This document shows, one piece after another, positions 32,001-43,631 of a stretch of 49,038 nucleotides of DNA (positions are counted from its first letter, which is position 1; every line of letters starts with the position of its first letter). The position numbers were made by a program, and so were the translations under genes. This DNA is from Allomyces macrogynus ATCC 38327 (Eukaryota; Blastocladiomycota; Blastocladiomycetes; Blastocladiales; Blastocladiaceae), in NCBI GenBank assembly GCA_000151295.1, contig GG745330.1, positions 1,455,452 through 1,504,489 of the forward strand, in the 5' to 3' direction. The notes below the pieces were generated by a model. The model was not told the origin of the DNA. It searched no databases and saw only the letters and a list, made by a program, of their open reading frames with translations.

Positions 32001-33117
32001 CAGCGGGCGCCACGAACCGGGGACCTGGATCGAGCCAACGTCGTCCGAGGACTCGTCGGGCGACGTGCCGATGAAGTCGAACCCCAAGCACGCGCGGATC
32101 ATGGTCAAGGCGCCGACCATGTAGGCGGTCCGTTGGTCGTCTAAGGAACAAAACCGTGTGGCGGTGAGCAAATGATGCGTCATAGACCGCGGACCGTGAT
32201 GTACCTGAGGAAAACTCGGTCCCATTGCCGAGAAGCCGGTTCAGGAACGAGATACCAGCTTGGAATACCTGCACGAGCTGCGTGTCGCGGAACGCGACCA
32301 CGGCCTTGCGCACCTTGCTGACCTTGGGCGTCGGCAATGACGGGTTGTTCATTTCGTTGACGAGCGTCGTCAAAATCTGCGCGCACTCGATTTGCGATGG
32401 GACTGGCGACTGGGTGAAGAAAGCCAAATGACGCGTCGCGGTCAGTTGTGACACGGTGGAGAGGGTCGAGCAGGACAAACATACGTTGATGAACGTGCCC
32501 ATGTCACTCATGATCTGGCTGAACTTGTCGTCGTCGAACCACGCGAGCTTGAGGATCAGGGCCAAAATCTGGGCGAGCGACGAGATAACAAACCGCTCGG
32601 CGTGCGTGTTCTTTTGCAGGTAGCCGAGGATGAAGTCCTCTGCACCGGCGGGCAAGAGCGCACTGAGTCAACTTGAACAAATGACCGCGTACAAGGCGGA
32701 TCGAGCACGCACTCATCTGCTTCTTTTCCTCGAGCGACATGAGCGCAAAGTGCTTGGCGACGAGAATCTTGAGATGGTTGGTCACAAACGTCTGCACGTA
32801 GCGGTCGTTGGTTTGCTCGAGAATGATCGAGGACTGAGCCATGCTCTCGAACGGCGTGCGAGCTAAGTAACACAGTTGATGAGCGCACCAAGGGCCAGGA
32901 AACAATATCACGCAATGAAGAGAGTATTCGCCGTACCTGTGAAGCCAATTTCCATGGGCATCGTTGGCGACGTCGGCGACACGAGCGCATGGTCGACAAA
33001 CGTCGGGAAGGCCTTGGCCAGGGCCTGCTCGCTGGCCTGTCGCTCGTCAAGTGACGACGAAGTGTAAAGGGTCCGGCAAAGCGCGGCCACGTGGGCAATC
33101 TGGTGTGGTTCTGCCAT
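29082..33117 (-). CDS. XPO7: Exportin-7 (RanBP16-type) nuclear transport receptor (11 exons)
   Basis: Exportin-7 is an importin-beta family karyopherin that carries cargo through nuclear pores with Ran. Exons are 33117-32937, 32862-32713, 32639-32485, 32409-32205, 32140-31635, 31550-31385, 31313-31186, 31108-30037, 29967-29465, 29385-29240 and 29157-29082. All phases agree and give 1095 residues, against about 1087 in animals. Diagnostic exportin-7 blocks are GFDFIGTSPDESSDD, VRRSLFNEKER, DGELSCHVLETMNF, NGILLFRETSRLL, FALYGDDALEAAM and IQWSLSRPLLPLVLLNRD. The C-terminal FRRETTAQNLAVM matches the family's FRREV segment. The N-terminus (about residues 1-110) is the Ran-binding HEAT region. It is the most intron-rich gene of the window; typical introns are 65-90 nt. 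The ninth intron (29464-29386) was placed by phase and conservation only. It is divergent with the Laa2-like gene. Confidence 0.94.
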
Positions 33118-34152
33118 GGTGTAGGCCAGACTACAGTGTTGGGAGCACCACCAGAGACGTGTAAATAAGTTCGATATTGACTAAGTACGCTTTGCTCTTC
33201 AACAACCCGCGCGGCATCACCGGGCTAGCCCATTCTCGACTCTCCACCGCGTAGAACCCGTCCACCATCGCCCTCATCCACGCCAGCTCCATCCATTTGA
33301 CGGGGCCACCCAGCGATGCTAGCGAATGATTTTTTCGAGCTGCAAAACCGCCATACCCCGGCTTCGGTGCACGTCGCAAACAAGGAAGAGATTGATGGGC
33401 CGGGTCAGGAGCGGCGACGGGGCGGTGCGAGTGCTCGACACGGTCCAACGCCCAACGTGGTTCAAGGCGAGACTTGAGTGACTCGCCGCGGCAAAGCCAC
33501 TTTTCCGACTTGCGGATCGTAAAGCAGGCGGGGCTCGCAGTGCAGGCCGGTTTTCGCGTCGATCGCGGTCCAAGTTGGCAGCAGTGCGCGGGTCGGTTGC
33601 AGGAGCTTGCTCTGGCTGGATGGAGGTTGAATGAAAAATGAAAATGCTGGCGGATCGAGCAGGAGATCCGCAGAGAAGAAGGCAGGCCCAGTGCAAAAAA
33701 CACGTCTGAAGATCAATGCGACGGCCATGGCATGATATTCACGTGCGAATCGAGTGAGACCGCGCCAGTCCCTGCCTTTGCTGCTCCAGTCGGCCATCTC
33801 CCTCTTGCTCTTCGTGCATCACTGCTCTTCGTGCATCATTGCTCTTCGTGCTTCACCACCTCGACACGGCACCGGTTTCCATCCAGCACGACGCGTCCGA
33901 CTTCAACTGGCCAGATTGGCCGCACTCGACCCGCCGTTAGGAGAACCGCACGCCCGGAGTACCTGAAGTAGCAGCGAAGCCATTCACGCCGACCGTCGTG
34001 GCCATCGTAGCGGCCAGCAATTGGTCGGTCCTTCAAGCCAAATGTACCACAGAACACCAATGAATTGCTCGTGAGGGTTGATTTTGCGACTGGATCCGAC
34101 GTGATTGACACGGTCGGGCGCATCCCGTAGCCGTCGGTGCAAGTCTGCCGCC
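33118..34152. promoter_or_regulatory. Divergent promoter region: exportin-7 / Laa2-like
   Basis: A 1.03-kb spacer between two divergent starts. It contains three 17-bp tandem repeats at 33806-33856. Overlapping open frames on the minus strand (33131-33797) lack recognisable content. No TATA box is evident. Confidence 0.5.
33806..33856. repeat. Three 17-bp tandem repeats
   Basis: Three consecutive copies of TGCTCTTCGTGCATCA followed by C or T, the third with CTTCAC in place of CATCAT. They lie in the divergent promoter between exportin-7 and the Laa2-like gene. Confidence 0.8.
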
Positions 34153-36467
34153 ATGAGTGCCTTCGACGACGACAATCCATGGGCCGATCCCGACCCGTTC
34201 CCGCCCAGTTCGACGAGCAGGGTCGCGTCACAGTCGGGCCTCACCTCCAAGACCTCCAAGGGGTCTCTGGGCGGTGCGTACATTGCCATCGCTCAAATCC
34301 GACGCGCCATGGTGTGATCCTCTCGCTCATCATCTCGTCGATTGGCTGCAATAGGGCTGGGTGAACGCCATCCGTCGGCCCCAAATACCGATTTGCTGGG
34401 CATGGATGCGGCGTTCAATGAAGGTGAGTATCGTTGCCTCAAACCATCCATTCATGTCTTCCCGCGTTCACACGCTCTGATGTAGGATTCGGTACCGTGT
34501 CCGCAACACCGAGCCCGGTACCCGTCAAGCCGACGAACGCGGCGTCGCATTCCATGCTGCTCGATACGCTCGACCCGCTTTCCATTGCATCGCACGCTCC
34601 CATACCTCCGTCGACCGTCACGAGCCCCGTTCATGCCTCGGTCGGCGGCGCGTTTGCCACGACCGCGAGCGCCTCGAGGTCCGGTTCGGCACCCAACCTG
34701 CTCGTCAACTTTGACGATTCGCCTTTTTCCGCTCCCGCGCCGGCTCCCGCCAATAACGCGTTCGATTTCGCGTTCCCGACGAGCCCGGCCGACAACATGT
34801 GGGGGTCCGACGCGAAGAGCGATTCGAGGACCAAACCGGTCGGCGGCCCACCGGCCGCAACAATGACGGCAGGATCGTCGCAGGACTTGTTTGCCGACGC
34901 GCAACCGCAGGCTGATTCGTTGTTCTCCGCCAGTGTCGCTCCTCAACAAGTCGCGCTCCCAAAATCACCCGACCTCGAACTGCCGTTTGCCAACCTGGCG
35001 CTGACAGTCAAGGACGAGGCCAAGAGCATGCCTGCACTCGAGGTAAAGGAGGCGTCGGTCGATCCGTTTGGAGACTTTTCCGACGACCTGTTTGTTGCCG
35101 CTCCTGCGCCGTCGCTCGACCCGGCACTGGTGCAAACCGAGGAAAGGGGAATCGAAGCGGGTATGTTCATTTCCCAGTTATTTCGCAATGCTCCGTCGCT
35201 CACTTGCTCAAATCGACTCGCAGAAGCCCCGGCACCAGCAGTCAATGATGACTTCGGCGATTTCGGTGCCTTTTCCGACTTTGCACCACCAAGCGCGCCC
35301 AGCGCGGCTGCGACACAATCGGCACCGGAGCCAGCTGTGAGCAAGGATGCCGGACACGACGACGACTTTGGCGACTTTGACGACTTTGGCGATTTTGGCG
35401 GGTTCGAGCAACCTGCCGCGGCCATGGGAGGCACATTGTCCGGGTTTGCGGCTGCGAGCACTTTTGGCGACGACGACGGTGATGACGGCTTTGGAGCATT
35501 CGATGCTGCGCCCGTGCCCGCCGTTGCTGCTCCCGCTGTCCCCGCACCTGCCCCGGCACCTGCCCCGGCACCCGCTCCGGTCGCGAACAACTCGTTTGGC
35601 ACGTTCGCGGACCCACAGCCCGCGGGGCTCCCGCCCGTCCTGCACGATCTCGCGTCAGGCGACCTACCTCACGGCGGCGTGTTCGACATGAAAGCCTTTC
35701 TCGCGCCGAGCTCGTCGGTCGTCCCGACCGACCTGGCGATCGCGCCGCTGCACGTCACCAGCTACTTTACGGCGCGCGGCGACGACGAGTACGCGCGCGT
35801 GCAGCTGAACCCGTGCTTTGCGCAGCACGCCTTCTACAACGACATTGACCGGCTCGTCAATGAGCCCCTGTTTGACGAAAACATCAACCAGCGCATTCGG
35901 TGGCGCCGGTGCGCCGTCAAGAAACTGTTTCTCGCCGCGCTCGACGTGCCCGTCGACTACAACGACGACGACGATCCCGTGCGCCCGGCGTCGGCGCCCG
36001 GGCGTTCGATCGTGCGCGCGCTGCCGGACCAGCCGTCGCCGCTCGGCGCGCGGCCGGCGACGGCCGCGTCTTTTGGGTCATTGAATGCGCTCAACAGTCC
36101 TGCTGCGGGCAAGGGAAGTCGCGCGGTCGCGGTCCCGGACGCGCAGACACTGCTGCAGTGGGCGCAGATTCCCGAGGATGAGCTGCGCGTGCGTCCGACC
36201 GAGGCGCTCGTGGAACTGCACGCGGTGCTCGCGCAGGCAGTGCAGGGGTTGCAGGCGCAGATCAACCATTACCTCGATGCGCGCGAGCAGTTGCAGCTCG
36301 ATGCGGAAATGCACAACAAGATGATCAGTGTGCTCGTGCAACAGGCGCAGAAGGCGCATCAACGGTCCAAAAAGGGTACGGCGCTTTGGTTTTGCTCGAG
36401 TTATCTCAGGACGAGCGCTGACTCGGCTTGTTTCCCGAGTGCAGGTTCCCCACCAAAGCGACGCTGA
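34153..36467 (+). CDS. Laa2/aftiphilin-like clathrin-adaptor accessory protein (5 exons)
   Basis: Exons 34153-34273, 34355-34423, 34486-35160, 35224-36375 and 36445-36467 give 679 residues. The N-terminal two thirds are disordered and contain many acidic-aromatic motifs (DDDNPWADPDPF, DPFGDFSDDLF, DDDFGDFDDFGDFGGF). Such motifs bind gamma-ear domains of AP-1 and GGA adaptors. A folded segment at about residues 440-540 contains NEPLFDENINQRIRWRRCAVKKLFL and ends ALDVPVDYND. I associate the RIRWRR signature with the fungal Laa2 (YBL010C) domain that works with Laa1 and AP-1. A coiled coil near residues 610-665 (LVELHAVLAQAVQGLQAQINH) precedes the basic tail GSPPKRR. Introns 35161-35223 and 36376-36444 are multiples of three without stops, so their removal is inferred from splice sites. 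The role in trans-Golgi clathrin traffic is inferred. Confidence 0.65.
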
Positions 36468-36634
36468 GCGCGTCGATATTCATTTTTTTTCCATCGCTCG
36501 GGTCGATTCCGCACGTCCGCGAATGATTGACGTGCGTTTGCTCACAGTGCCGCTCGTGATTGTTGGGCGGGAATGCATACATTTCTGGCTGCTGTGCCGT
36601 GAGCTATGGCCAAAATCAAACCAGAACAGGCCCA

Positions 36635-38317
36635 TCAATACCGCGTCTTCTTCAATTCTGGCCGCCACTGAATCGGGTGCGATTCGGGCGTGGCCTTATC
36701 GTCCTCCTTCCAAATCTTGATCGACTTGTCGGCCTCGCACGTAATCAGCCGCGTCCCGGTCTGGTCAAATGTGGCCGCAAAAATGCCAGCCTCGGACGCG
36801 AGCGAACCCGGCTGCGCGGTCGTGAACAGTGACTGGAAATTGTACCCGGTGCGCCAGTCCCAGAAATGCATCGACCCGTTATCGCCGCCCGAGAACAAGA
36901 CGCCCTCGTGGTTGGCCGCGAGACAGTTGACGATCCCCTGCTGGCCCGCAAAGTTTTGCACGAACCGCACGTTCGGGAACTCGGATTGCGGGTCGTCCTT
37001 GTGCATGGCCCACTGCTTGATGTTATCGGGCGACCCGGAGACGAACGTGGATTCGTTCGGGTGCATGGCGAGCGCGCGCACCGACTTTTTGTGGTGCGTG
37101 AGCGTGCCCTTGCACTTGCCCATGCGAATGTCCCACAGCTTGACGGTGCTGTCGAACGACCCGGACACGAGCTGGAACTCGGACCCTTGGGTCAAGAGCG
37201 TGCCGACCGTTTGCGAGTGGCCCGTCAGAACGTGCACTTGCTGCTTGGTGCGCATGTCCCACAGCTACGACAGGATTCGGAAAACGTCAGCGATGGCGGA
37301 CACTTGGCAGACAGATCGAGTAACCGCAGAAGAGAGAGCAACGCACCCGAATCGTGGAATCGCGCCCACCCGTCGCGATCAAATCGAGCGTCGGGTGCAA
37401 GTTGAGCGCGTAGACGCCCGACAAGTGGCCGTGGTAGTGGCGAATGACCTTGTTGGTCTCGAGGTCCCAGCACTTGACCATCTTGTCCTCACCCGCGGAA
37501 AACAGGTACGGGTGCCGTGCCGAAACAGCGAGCCCGCGCACGGGCGAAATGTGGCCTGTCAGCGTGAGTTTGAGCTGGCCCGACGCGAGATCCCAAATCT
37601 TGATCAACCGGTCGCCGCCGCCCGTCACAAACCACTCGTTCGACACGTCGACGGCGACACTGCGCACCCACCCGGTGTGCCCACTGATGACCTAGAGGAA
37701 CGTCACAAGGTCAGGATCGTGGCCGCGCGCACCATGAATGAGATGAACGAAAGGAAATGGCGAACCCGCATCAGCTTCCACGGCGCGTGCCACCTTAGCG
37801 GCGGCACCGACCGCGACTGGCCAAGCCGCGTCACGGTGCCCTGCGGCGCCTGCGGCTGTTGTGTTGTTGGTGCCGGGATGAGCGCGAGCGCCTGGGAACT
37901 GGACGGAGCAGCTGCAATGGCGGAACGCGCGACAGCGCCGTTGGCAGGAAGAGGGAGAGCGGGTGCTGCCGACCCAGGTGCAGCCAAGGGGCGAGCGGGC
38001 GGTGCGGGCGCGGCATCGGTGCGCACTTTCGGGACCGCTGCGGCCGGCAAGACCTGGACCGCCTTGTACTCGGCGTCGTACTTGTAGGTCAGCTTGAGAC
38101 GCTGGCTACAGCGAACGAGTTGGAATTGGCGTGGTCAGGGTCATGATTGACCACGGAGCGAGTGTTCGCGAACGGAGTGCCAATAGTGCACCAACCTTGA
38201 CGGTTCCTCGAGAGCACCGAGGCCGGAATTGAGCGCAAAGAAGGCACGCGTGCGCTTCTTGGACTGTTCGGCGAGAAGGTCGGCCGGGGGTCGCTCGTCC
38301 GGGATAGGGCCAGTCAT
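36635..38317 (-). CDS. PRP46: Pre-mRNA splicing factor Prp46 / PLRG1, WD40 protein (4 exons)
   Basis: Prp46 (PLRG1) is a WD40 subunit of the NineTeen complex that helps activate the spliceosome. Exons 38317-38196, 38105-37766, 37691-37347 and 37264-36635 give 478 residues. The N-terminal ~150 residues carry [14 protein letters not shown] and an Ala/Pro-rich linker ending [13 protein letters not shown], the conserved entry to the propeller. Seven WD repeats follow, starting [15 protein letters not shown] and including [52 protein letters not shown] and [15 protein letters not shown] and [12 protein letters not shown] blocks. The order and sequence are those of PLRG1 rather than other WD40 proteins. 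It is convergent with the Laa2-like gene (stops 168 bp apart) and divergent with the complex I gene. Confidence 0.95.
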
Positions 38318-38860
38318 GGTCGCTCAGCGGATCGTATTCAACTCGCTGACGGTCTTGCAGCAAGTTGGAAGCATTCAAGGAGTGCCGGATTCGTCCAAAA
38401 TCGGTTCGACAATGTCGACCGGCAAAAGTCGTCCGCGTCGTGTCGCTGATCTGAAGTGATGCACGTGGCCCCACGAACAACCTCTCCATCCCGCGACAAG
38501 CGATCTGCCGACACGACCACGGCGCGCAAGTGGCCACTTCCTGACGACGACGGTCAAGACAACGACGACTGGCCGCATCCCGCTCCCGTCGCCATGATGT
38601 CGATGCGCACTTGTACGTGCCGCGTTCAGCAACCCGGCCCGCCAGCACGCCAGCACGATTTAGCAGCACCGTCGGCCACTTCACAAGCCTGACAGCCATC
38701 AATGGAAGCTGGCAGTTTGGATTGATGGGGCCCGTCTTGATTGCATGGGATCCTGAACATTGTGCTGGCGGTGCTACGCTTGCGCGCCTGCATCGACGAC
38801 AAGTTGCCCAAGACTGACGCGAACCTCCCTCGCTCGACGTGTAGCGCGCGCCTTTGTGGT
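38318..38860. promoter_or_regulatory. Divergent promoter region: Prp46 / NDUFA9-like
   Basis: A 543-bp spacer between the ATG at 38317 (minus) and the proposed ATG at 38861 (plus). No gene is supported; the open frame 38456-38692 has no recognisable content. If the true first exon of the complex I gene is different from that proposed, it would lie here. Confidence 0.45.
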
Positions 38861-40352
38861 ATGACTCGAGTTGCCCATCATTCGGCACTACCACGACCAC
38901 GAATGCGACGGGTTCAATGTGCCGTCAAGGGTGTCACAAGCTGACGATTGACCGGGGACCCAACATCGCATCTAGCGCCAATTCTCGGATCTGGCTCGCC
39001 GCCCGACTGGTGCGATCCGACCATATTGGCCAGCATTTGTACCCGCATTGCGCGTCCGGCCATGCGCTGACGCTCGATCTGCCGGTTTCTAGGCGCCGTG
39101 ACCATCAAGTATGGCCCCGGGGGTCGTTCGTCGGCATCGGGCCAGACGGTCACCGTTTTCGGCTGCACGGGCTTTGTCGGCCGTTACCTCGTGAACCGCC
39201 TCGGTACCGATTTTGTTCAAGCGTTTGTCTCGTCGCTCTCCTGGCTGACGCGGTTCCCTGTGGCTTCCTAGGCCAGGTCGGCACGCAGGTCGTGATGCCG
39301 TGGCGCAGTTACGAGGACTCGAACCGTCATCTCAAGCTCACGGGCGACCTCGGAAAGATGACCTCGGTGGTACGGTTGCTCTCCACCAGGTCTGAGTCGG
39401 CGATTGCTTTGTTTGCCGTCAAACTGACCGCTTGCTCGTTTGGCGACGTACCGCATCCAGCACTTTGACATTTACAACGCCAAGGAGCTCGCCGAGTGTG
39501 TGCGCAACAGCGACGTTGTCTACAACCTGATTGGCCGCGACTACGAGACCAAGAACTACACGTTCGAGAACGTGCACATCGACGCGGCGCGCCACATTGC
39601 TCGCATCGCCCGCGAGGAGGGCGTCGCCAGCCTGGTGCAAATGTCGCACATCAACGCCAACGAGAACTCGCCGTCGGGCTTCTTCAAGACCAAGGCGCAG
39701 GCCGAGGTGGCCGCGCGCGAGGAGTTCCCGGACGTGACGATTGTGCGCAGCGCTGACATTTACGGCCACGAGGACCACACGATGCTGAACCTGATTGGCT
39801 GGCTCAGCAACTTCCCGGCGCTGCCGGTGCCCAACGGCGGCAAGACGATCCGCCGCCCCGTGCACGTCTCGGACGTGGCCACGGTGCTTGCCGGTATTGC
39901 CTTTGACAGCACGGCCGCGGGCAAGACCTACGAGCTCTACGGGTTCGTTTGGCTTTTTTTTTCTCGCCCAGTTTGTGCTGCGTTTCTGGCGAAACTGACC
40001 ATGTCGCCTGTCTCTCTTTAGCCCGAAGGCCTACACGATTGACGAGATTGTCGACCTGTGGATTGAGCTGACGCGCAAGCCCGTGACTAAGGCCTACCCG
40101 CCCAAGTTCCTGTTCGAGACCTACTCCAAGTTTGTCGATGTGATCTCGCCGTACCCGAAGATCCACCCGGACCTGATCAAGCGGCTGCACATTGACGAGG
40201 AGCCGACGCTTGCTGGCGCCCGCACGCTGGCTGACGGCGGTGTCGCCAAGCCCAAGATTCTCGACTACGCGGCGCTCGAGGTGGTGCGCAGGTACCGCAA
40301 GCACGAGGACTACCACCTGCCCGGCCGGATCCCGAAGCCCGACGAGCTGTAG
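38861..40352 (+). CDS. NDUFA9: NADH dehydrogenase (complex I) 39-kDa accessory subunit, NDUFA9-type (5 exons)
   Basis: NDUFA9 is an NADPH-binding, SDR-fold accessory subunit of mitochondrial complex I. Exons 39093-39203, 39272-39369, 39461-39942 and 40022-40352 are secure. The Rossmann motif is GQTVTVFGCTGFVGRYLVN, followed by GDLGKMTSVHFD, VVYNLIGRDYETKNYTFENV, SLVQMSHINANENS, VRSADIYGHED and NGGKTIRRPVHVSDVA. The first exon is uncertain. ATG 38861 gives the basic, acid-free MTRVAHHSALPRPRMRRVQ, a plausible mitochondrial presequence. Either a GTGCCG donor (exon end 38918, total 359 residues) or a GTGTCA donor (end 38933) joins in frame to AVTIKYGPGGRSS. The presence of this subunit fits a fungus with canonical complex I, unlike budding yeast. 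Confidence 0.88.
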
Positions 40353-41398
40353 AGAGGCATGGGATAGTGTGTCCCGCACCCATGGAGAGAGGGTAAATGG
40401 ACGGCCATTACGCATTGTGTCGACGACGACGTAGGTAGCAGTTTTTCTCTGCTCAAATGCATCAATCACCCCAAGCGATCTTGCCGCCAAATGAGGAATC
40501 GTGTTGTCGCTCTATGTCTCCCCGACGAAATCGATTGCTCTCGCGCCCGCAACGGATGTCGTTGGTGTTGGTCGATCTGGTCGATGCAGAGACTGGAAAT
40601 CATGATTTGGAGCAGCGTCCCGTGACTGCGTGCGTTTATTACGGCAAAGAGCGCTCCAAATTATTTCTGCTCGCTCGCTGGAGCTGTCCGCCTTTCTCCC
40701 TGCAGGCTCGCTGGCCGCCCCGACGCGAACCCTGCCTTCGCGCCCACTCTCCGCTGCAACTGCCCGCAATCAACCCGCTCCCCTTTCTCCGATCACTCAA
40801 AACCGGGACTCGACCGTGCGCGCGTCTTCGGTCCTCGCCCTTCACGAGCCGGCCCGACAGCCATCTTTTTTTTTGGCCGCACCGGCCCGTCGAGTCCTCT
40901 CCCCGCCCCTTCAGCGCCGTTGCAACCTCCGTTCGCGTCGCACCCCTTTTTTGCACGCGACGCCCACGATATCTCTTGGGCACCTTCCGATTCGTCGCGC
41001 CTCCGGATCAAAGTCAGCTCGACGCTGTCAAGAAGGTAATCCGAACTGCCCTGACTGGCTGACTGCGCTCGCCGGGTGCCGCCTTCGTCCGCGCCTTCCC
41101 CTTCTCGTCGCCCTTGCCTTCTTCCTCACGACCCTGGCTTGCTAGGGCTTCCGCGTCCTGTCCTGCCTTCCAGCCTGGAGCGCTCCATCACGACCACTTC
41201 CGACGCGATCCCCGCGTTGCTGCAACTGATCAGTGCGCCGTTCCCGTGCCCCCTCACCGGTGCAACCGTGCCGCCGACCGCGCGATCGCCCTCCTCTTCC
41301 TCGTACCCTCGCTCTGACCCCCTTCCACCAACGTAAGTTCTGTGACGTCCAACCAGTCCACCCTCCACCATCTCTGATTGAACGTTGCGACGTGCAGC
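40353..41398. other. Spacer NDUFA9-like / PDE9-like
   Basis: A 1.05-kb spacer between two plus-strand genes. The first part is the 3' flank of the complex I gene. The region 40680-41330 is strongly pyrimidine-rich on the plus strand (TTCTCC, CCTTCC, CCTC runs), as expected for a promoter and long 5' UTR of the phosphodiesterase gene. Open frames such as 40457-41062 plus lack recognisable content. Confidence 0.5.
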
Positions 41399-43631
41399 AT
41401 GTTCCGCAGGGCGCGTCCAGACAGCGCTCCCGCAACCAAGTCGTCGCTGTCACCCGCCGACAGCACCGGTCCGACGTCCGAGTCGGAGGGCGCGATTCCA
41501 TCGCAGTCCACTCTTCCCGCGCCTCCGCCACCGGCGGGGACACTTGCCTCGGCCATCACCACCGTTCGGACCGCCAGCTCGGTTGTTGCCACCACCACCA
41601 CCACCACCACCACCACCACCACCACCACCATGCCCACCGCCACCGCCACGACGGCGACGACGGAACCGACGCGTATCTTTGTCAAGGTGCTCGGCACCGC
41701 GGAACCGCCGGCGCCGGTGCTCGTGTACCCGGGGTGCACGCGCGCTGACCTGCGCGCGACGCTGTGTAGGTACGCACGGACTGCGGTCGCGTGGGGGTGG
41801 AGCTGGGTGAGTGGAGAGTGCTGACGCACGCTCTGGCTTAGTGTTGCCAAGGTCGCGGAGCCCGATAGCCGCGTGATTTTGGCGTTGCGCAAGGGTGATG
41901 GTGCGCTGATGCCGATTGGGCTGCAGCTGCCGGCCAACGCGCAGGAGGACCCGTACGAGCTGTCGGTCAAGATCAGTATGTATCTGTGCCGTCTCTTCGT
42001 CGGACTTTCTGGTTGCTGACTTTGCGTCGCGATGGTAGTCGGCCAAGACGTGCCCGAGCACGACAATGGGTCCGAGTTTTCGCCGCACCGGATCGCCGTG
42101 CTCGACGCGCAGCTGACGGCCGTGTCCAAGGCCATGGACCCGATCCGCGACCTGTACGGGTTCCAGGCCAAGGTGGCCGCGTTCCAGAAGCGGCTTGAGG
42201 TTCGTGCATGCTCCGCACCCCGTACGTACCACCCGATTCTGACGCCGCTACTCCTCGTTCCAAACCAGCTCGCAGAAAAGCACTTGATCATGACGCAGTA
42301 CAAGGCGCCGAAGCCGAGCATGCGCGTGCTCAAGCGGCTCACCAAGGTGGAGCCCATCTTTGCCGACCAGCCCAAGTACATTTTCACGTCTGACACGATC
42401 GCCTACCTCAAGCAAACGCAGTTCAACAACTGGCAGTGGGAGGACAATGAAATGGCGGCGCTCATTGAGCACATGTTCATTGAGCTCGGACTCGTGGCGC
42501 GGTTCAAGATGGACTTGGCCACGCTCAAGCGGTTCTTACACACGATCAAGGGCGCGTATAACGCGAACCCGTTCCATAATTTCCGGCACTGCTTTTGCGT
42601 GACGCAGATGGTGCGGCTGATCTTGCCGTTGGAGTTCGTGCCCTGGTCGCGATGCTCACTCGGTGTCGTTGCAACCGCCAACTAGTTCTACGGGATGCTG
42701 CACGAGTGCGACTTGGTCACCAAGCTCGACCCGATCGAGATGCTGATCGGCCTCGTGTCCTGGTACGCCACGGCCCCGCGTTCCCCATTCCCCTCGCACT
42801 TCCGCTCACCTTGCGAACCTCTCTCGTCCAGCATCATCCACGACGTCGACCATCCCGGGTTCAACAACGCCTATCAGGTGAACGCGCGCACCGAGCTGGC
42901 CATCATCTACAACGACCAGTCACCGCTCGAGAACCACCACTGCGCGGTCGGGTTCCGCATCTTGCGGTCGCCGAAATGCAACATTTTCGCACACTTGTCC
43001 GACAAGGAGTACGAGCACGCGCGCAAGGGCATCGTGCGGTGCGTGCTCTCGACCGACTTGACCAAGCATGGCGAGATCATGACCAAGTTCAAGGCGACCG
43101 CGGAAAACTTCAAGTTTGCCGATGTCGAGCACAAGGCGCAGGTACGACTCACTTGCGCTCACTGCCAGCTGCGGTTCTGGCATCACCTCTAACCCGCCCC
43201 ACCTCTGACCCACCCCGCCCATGGTCTAGCTCCTGGTCATGATGGTGAAGTGCGCCGATATTTCCAACGAAGCGCGCCCGGCCGACGTGGCCGAACCCTG
43301 GCTCGACTGCCTGCTCGAAGAGTACTTTGCCCAGTCGGACCGCGAAAAGCTCGTGGGCCTGCCCGTGGCGCCGTTCATGGACCGCGACAAGGTGACCAAG
43401 CCGGGCGCGCAGATCGGGTTCATTCAGTTTGTGCTTGTGCCGCTGTTTGAGAACCTCGGGTCGGTGTTGCCGCAACTCCACGTCAACGTCATCTCGCAAA
43501 TCAAGAAGTCGCTCGCTTATTACCAGGACCTCGGCGAGAAGTTGAAGGCCGCGGCAGCGGCCGCAGCGGCGGCACCGGAGGTGGGGACGACTGAGCGCGC
43601 GGCACCGGCACCGCAGAAGGCGTCGGCGTGA
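41399..43631 (+). CDS. PDE9-type 3',5'-cyclic nucleotide (cGMP) phosphodiesterase (7 exons)
   Basis: This HD-domain class I phosphodiesterase is expected to hydrolyse cGMP to 5'-GMP. Exons 41399-41769, 41842-41975, 42039-42199, 42269-42610, 42686-42762, 42832-43141 and 43230-43631 give 598 residues. Metal-binding motifs are intact: HNFRHCFCVTQM, CIIHDVDHPGFNN, the ENHHCAV block and CADISNEARP. The stretches EPWLDCLLEEYFAQSDREK and GLPVAPFMDRDKVTK match animal PDE9A closely, as does INARTEL-type VNARTELAIIYND. The N-terminal domain (RIFVKV... then ALMPIGLQLPANAQEDPYEL) also aligns with the PDE9A N-terminus, so orthology rather than a general PDE is likely. A poly-Thr tract lies at about residues 65-77, and an Ala-rich tail ends the protein. 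No membrane segment is present, so it should be cytosolic. Cyclic-GMP preference is inferred from the family. Confidence 0.93.
41590..41631 (+). repeat. (CAC)n microsatellite, encoding poly-Thr in the PDE9-like gene
   Basis: About fourteen perfect trinucleotide copies are read in frame as ACC (Thr) within the first exon. Such runs change length by slippage in steps of one residue. Confidence 0.95.

Noticed and set aside
39039..39092. Alternative first intron of the complex I gene with donor GTACCC
   Set aside because: The upstream frame that would join in phase has a stop at about 38941 and no ATG after it.
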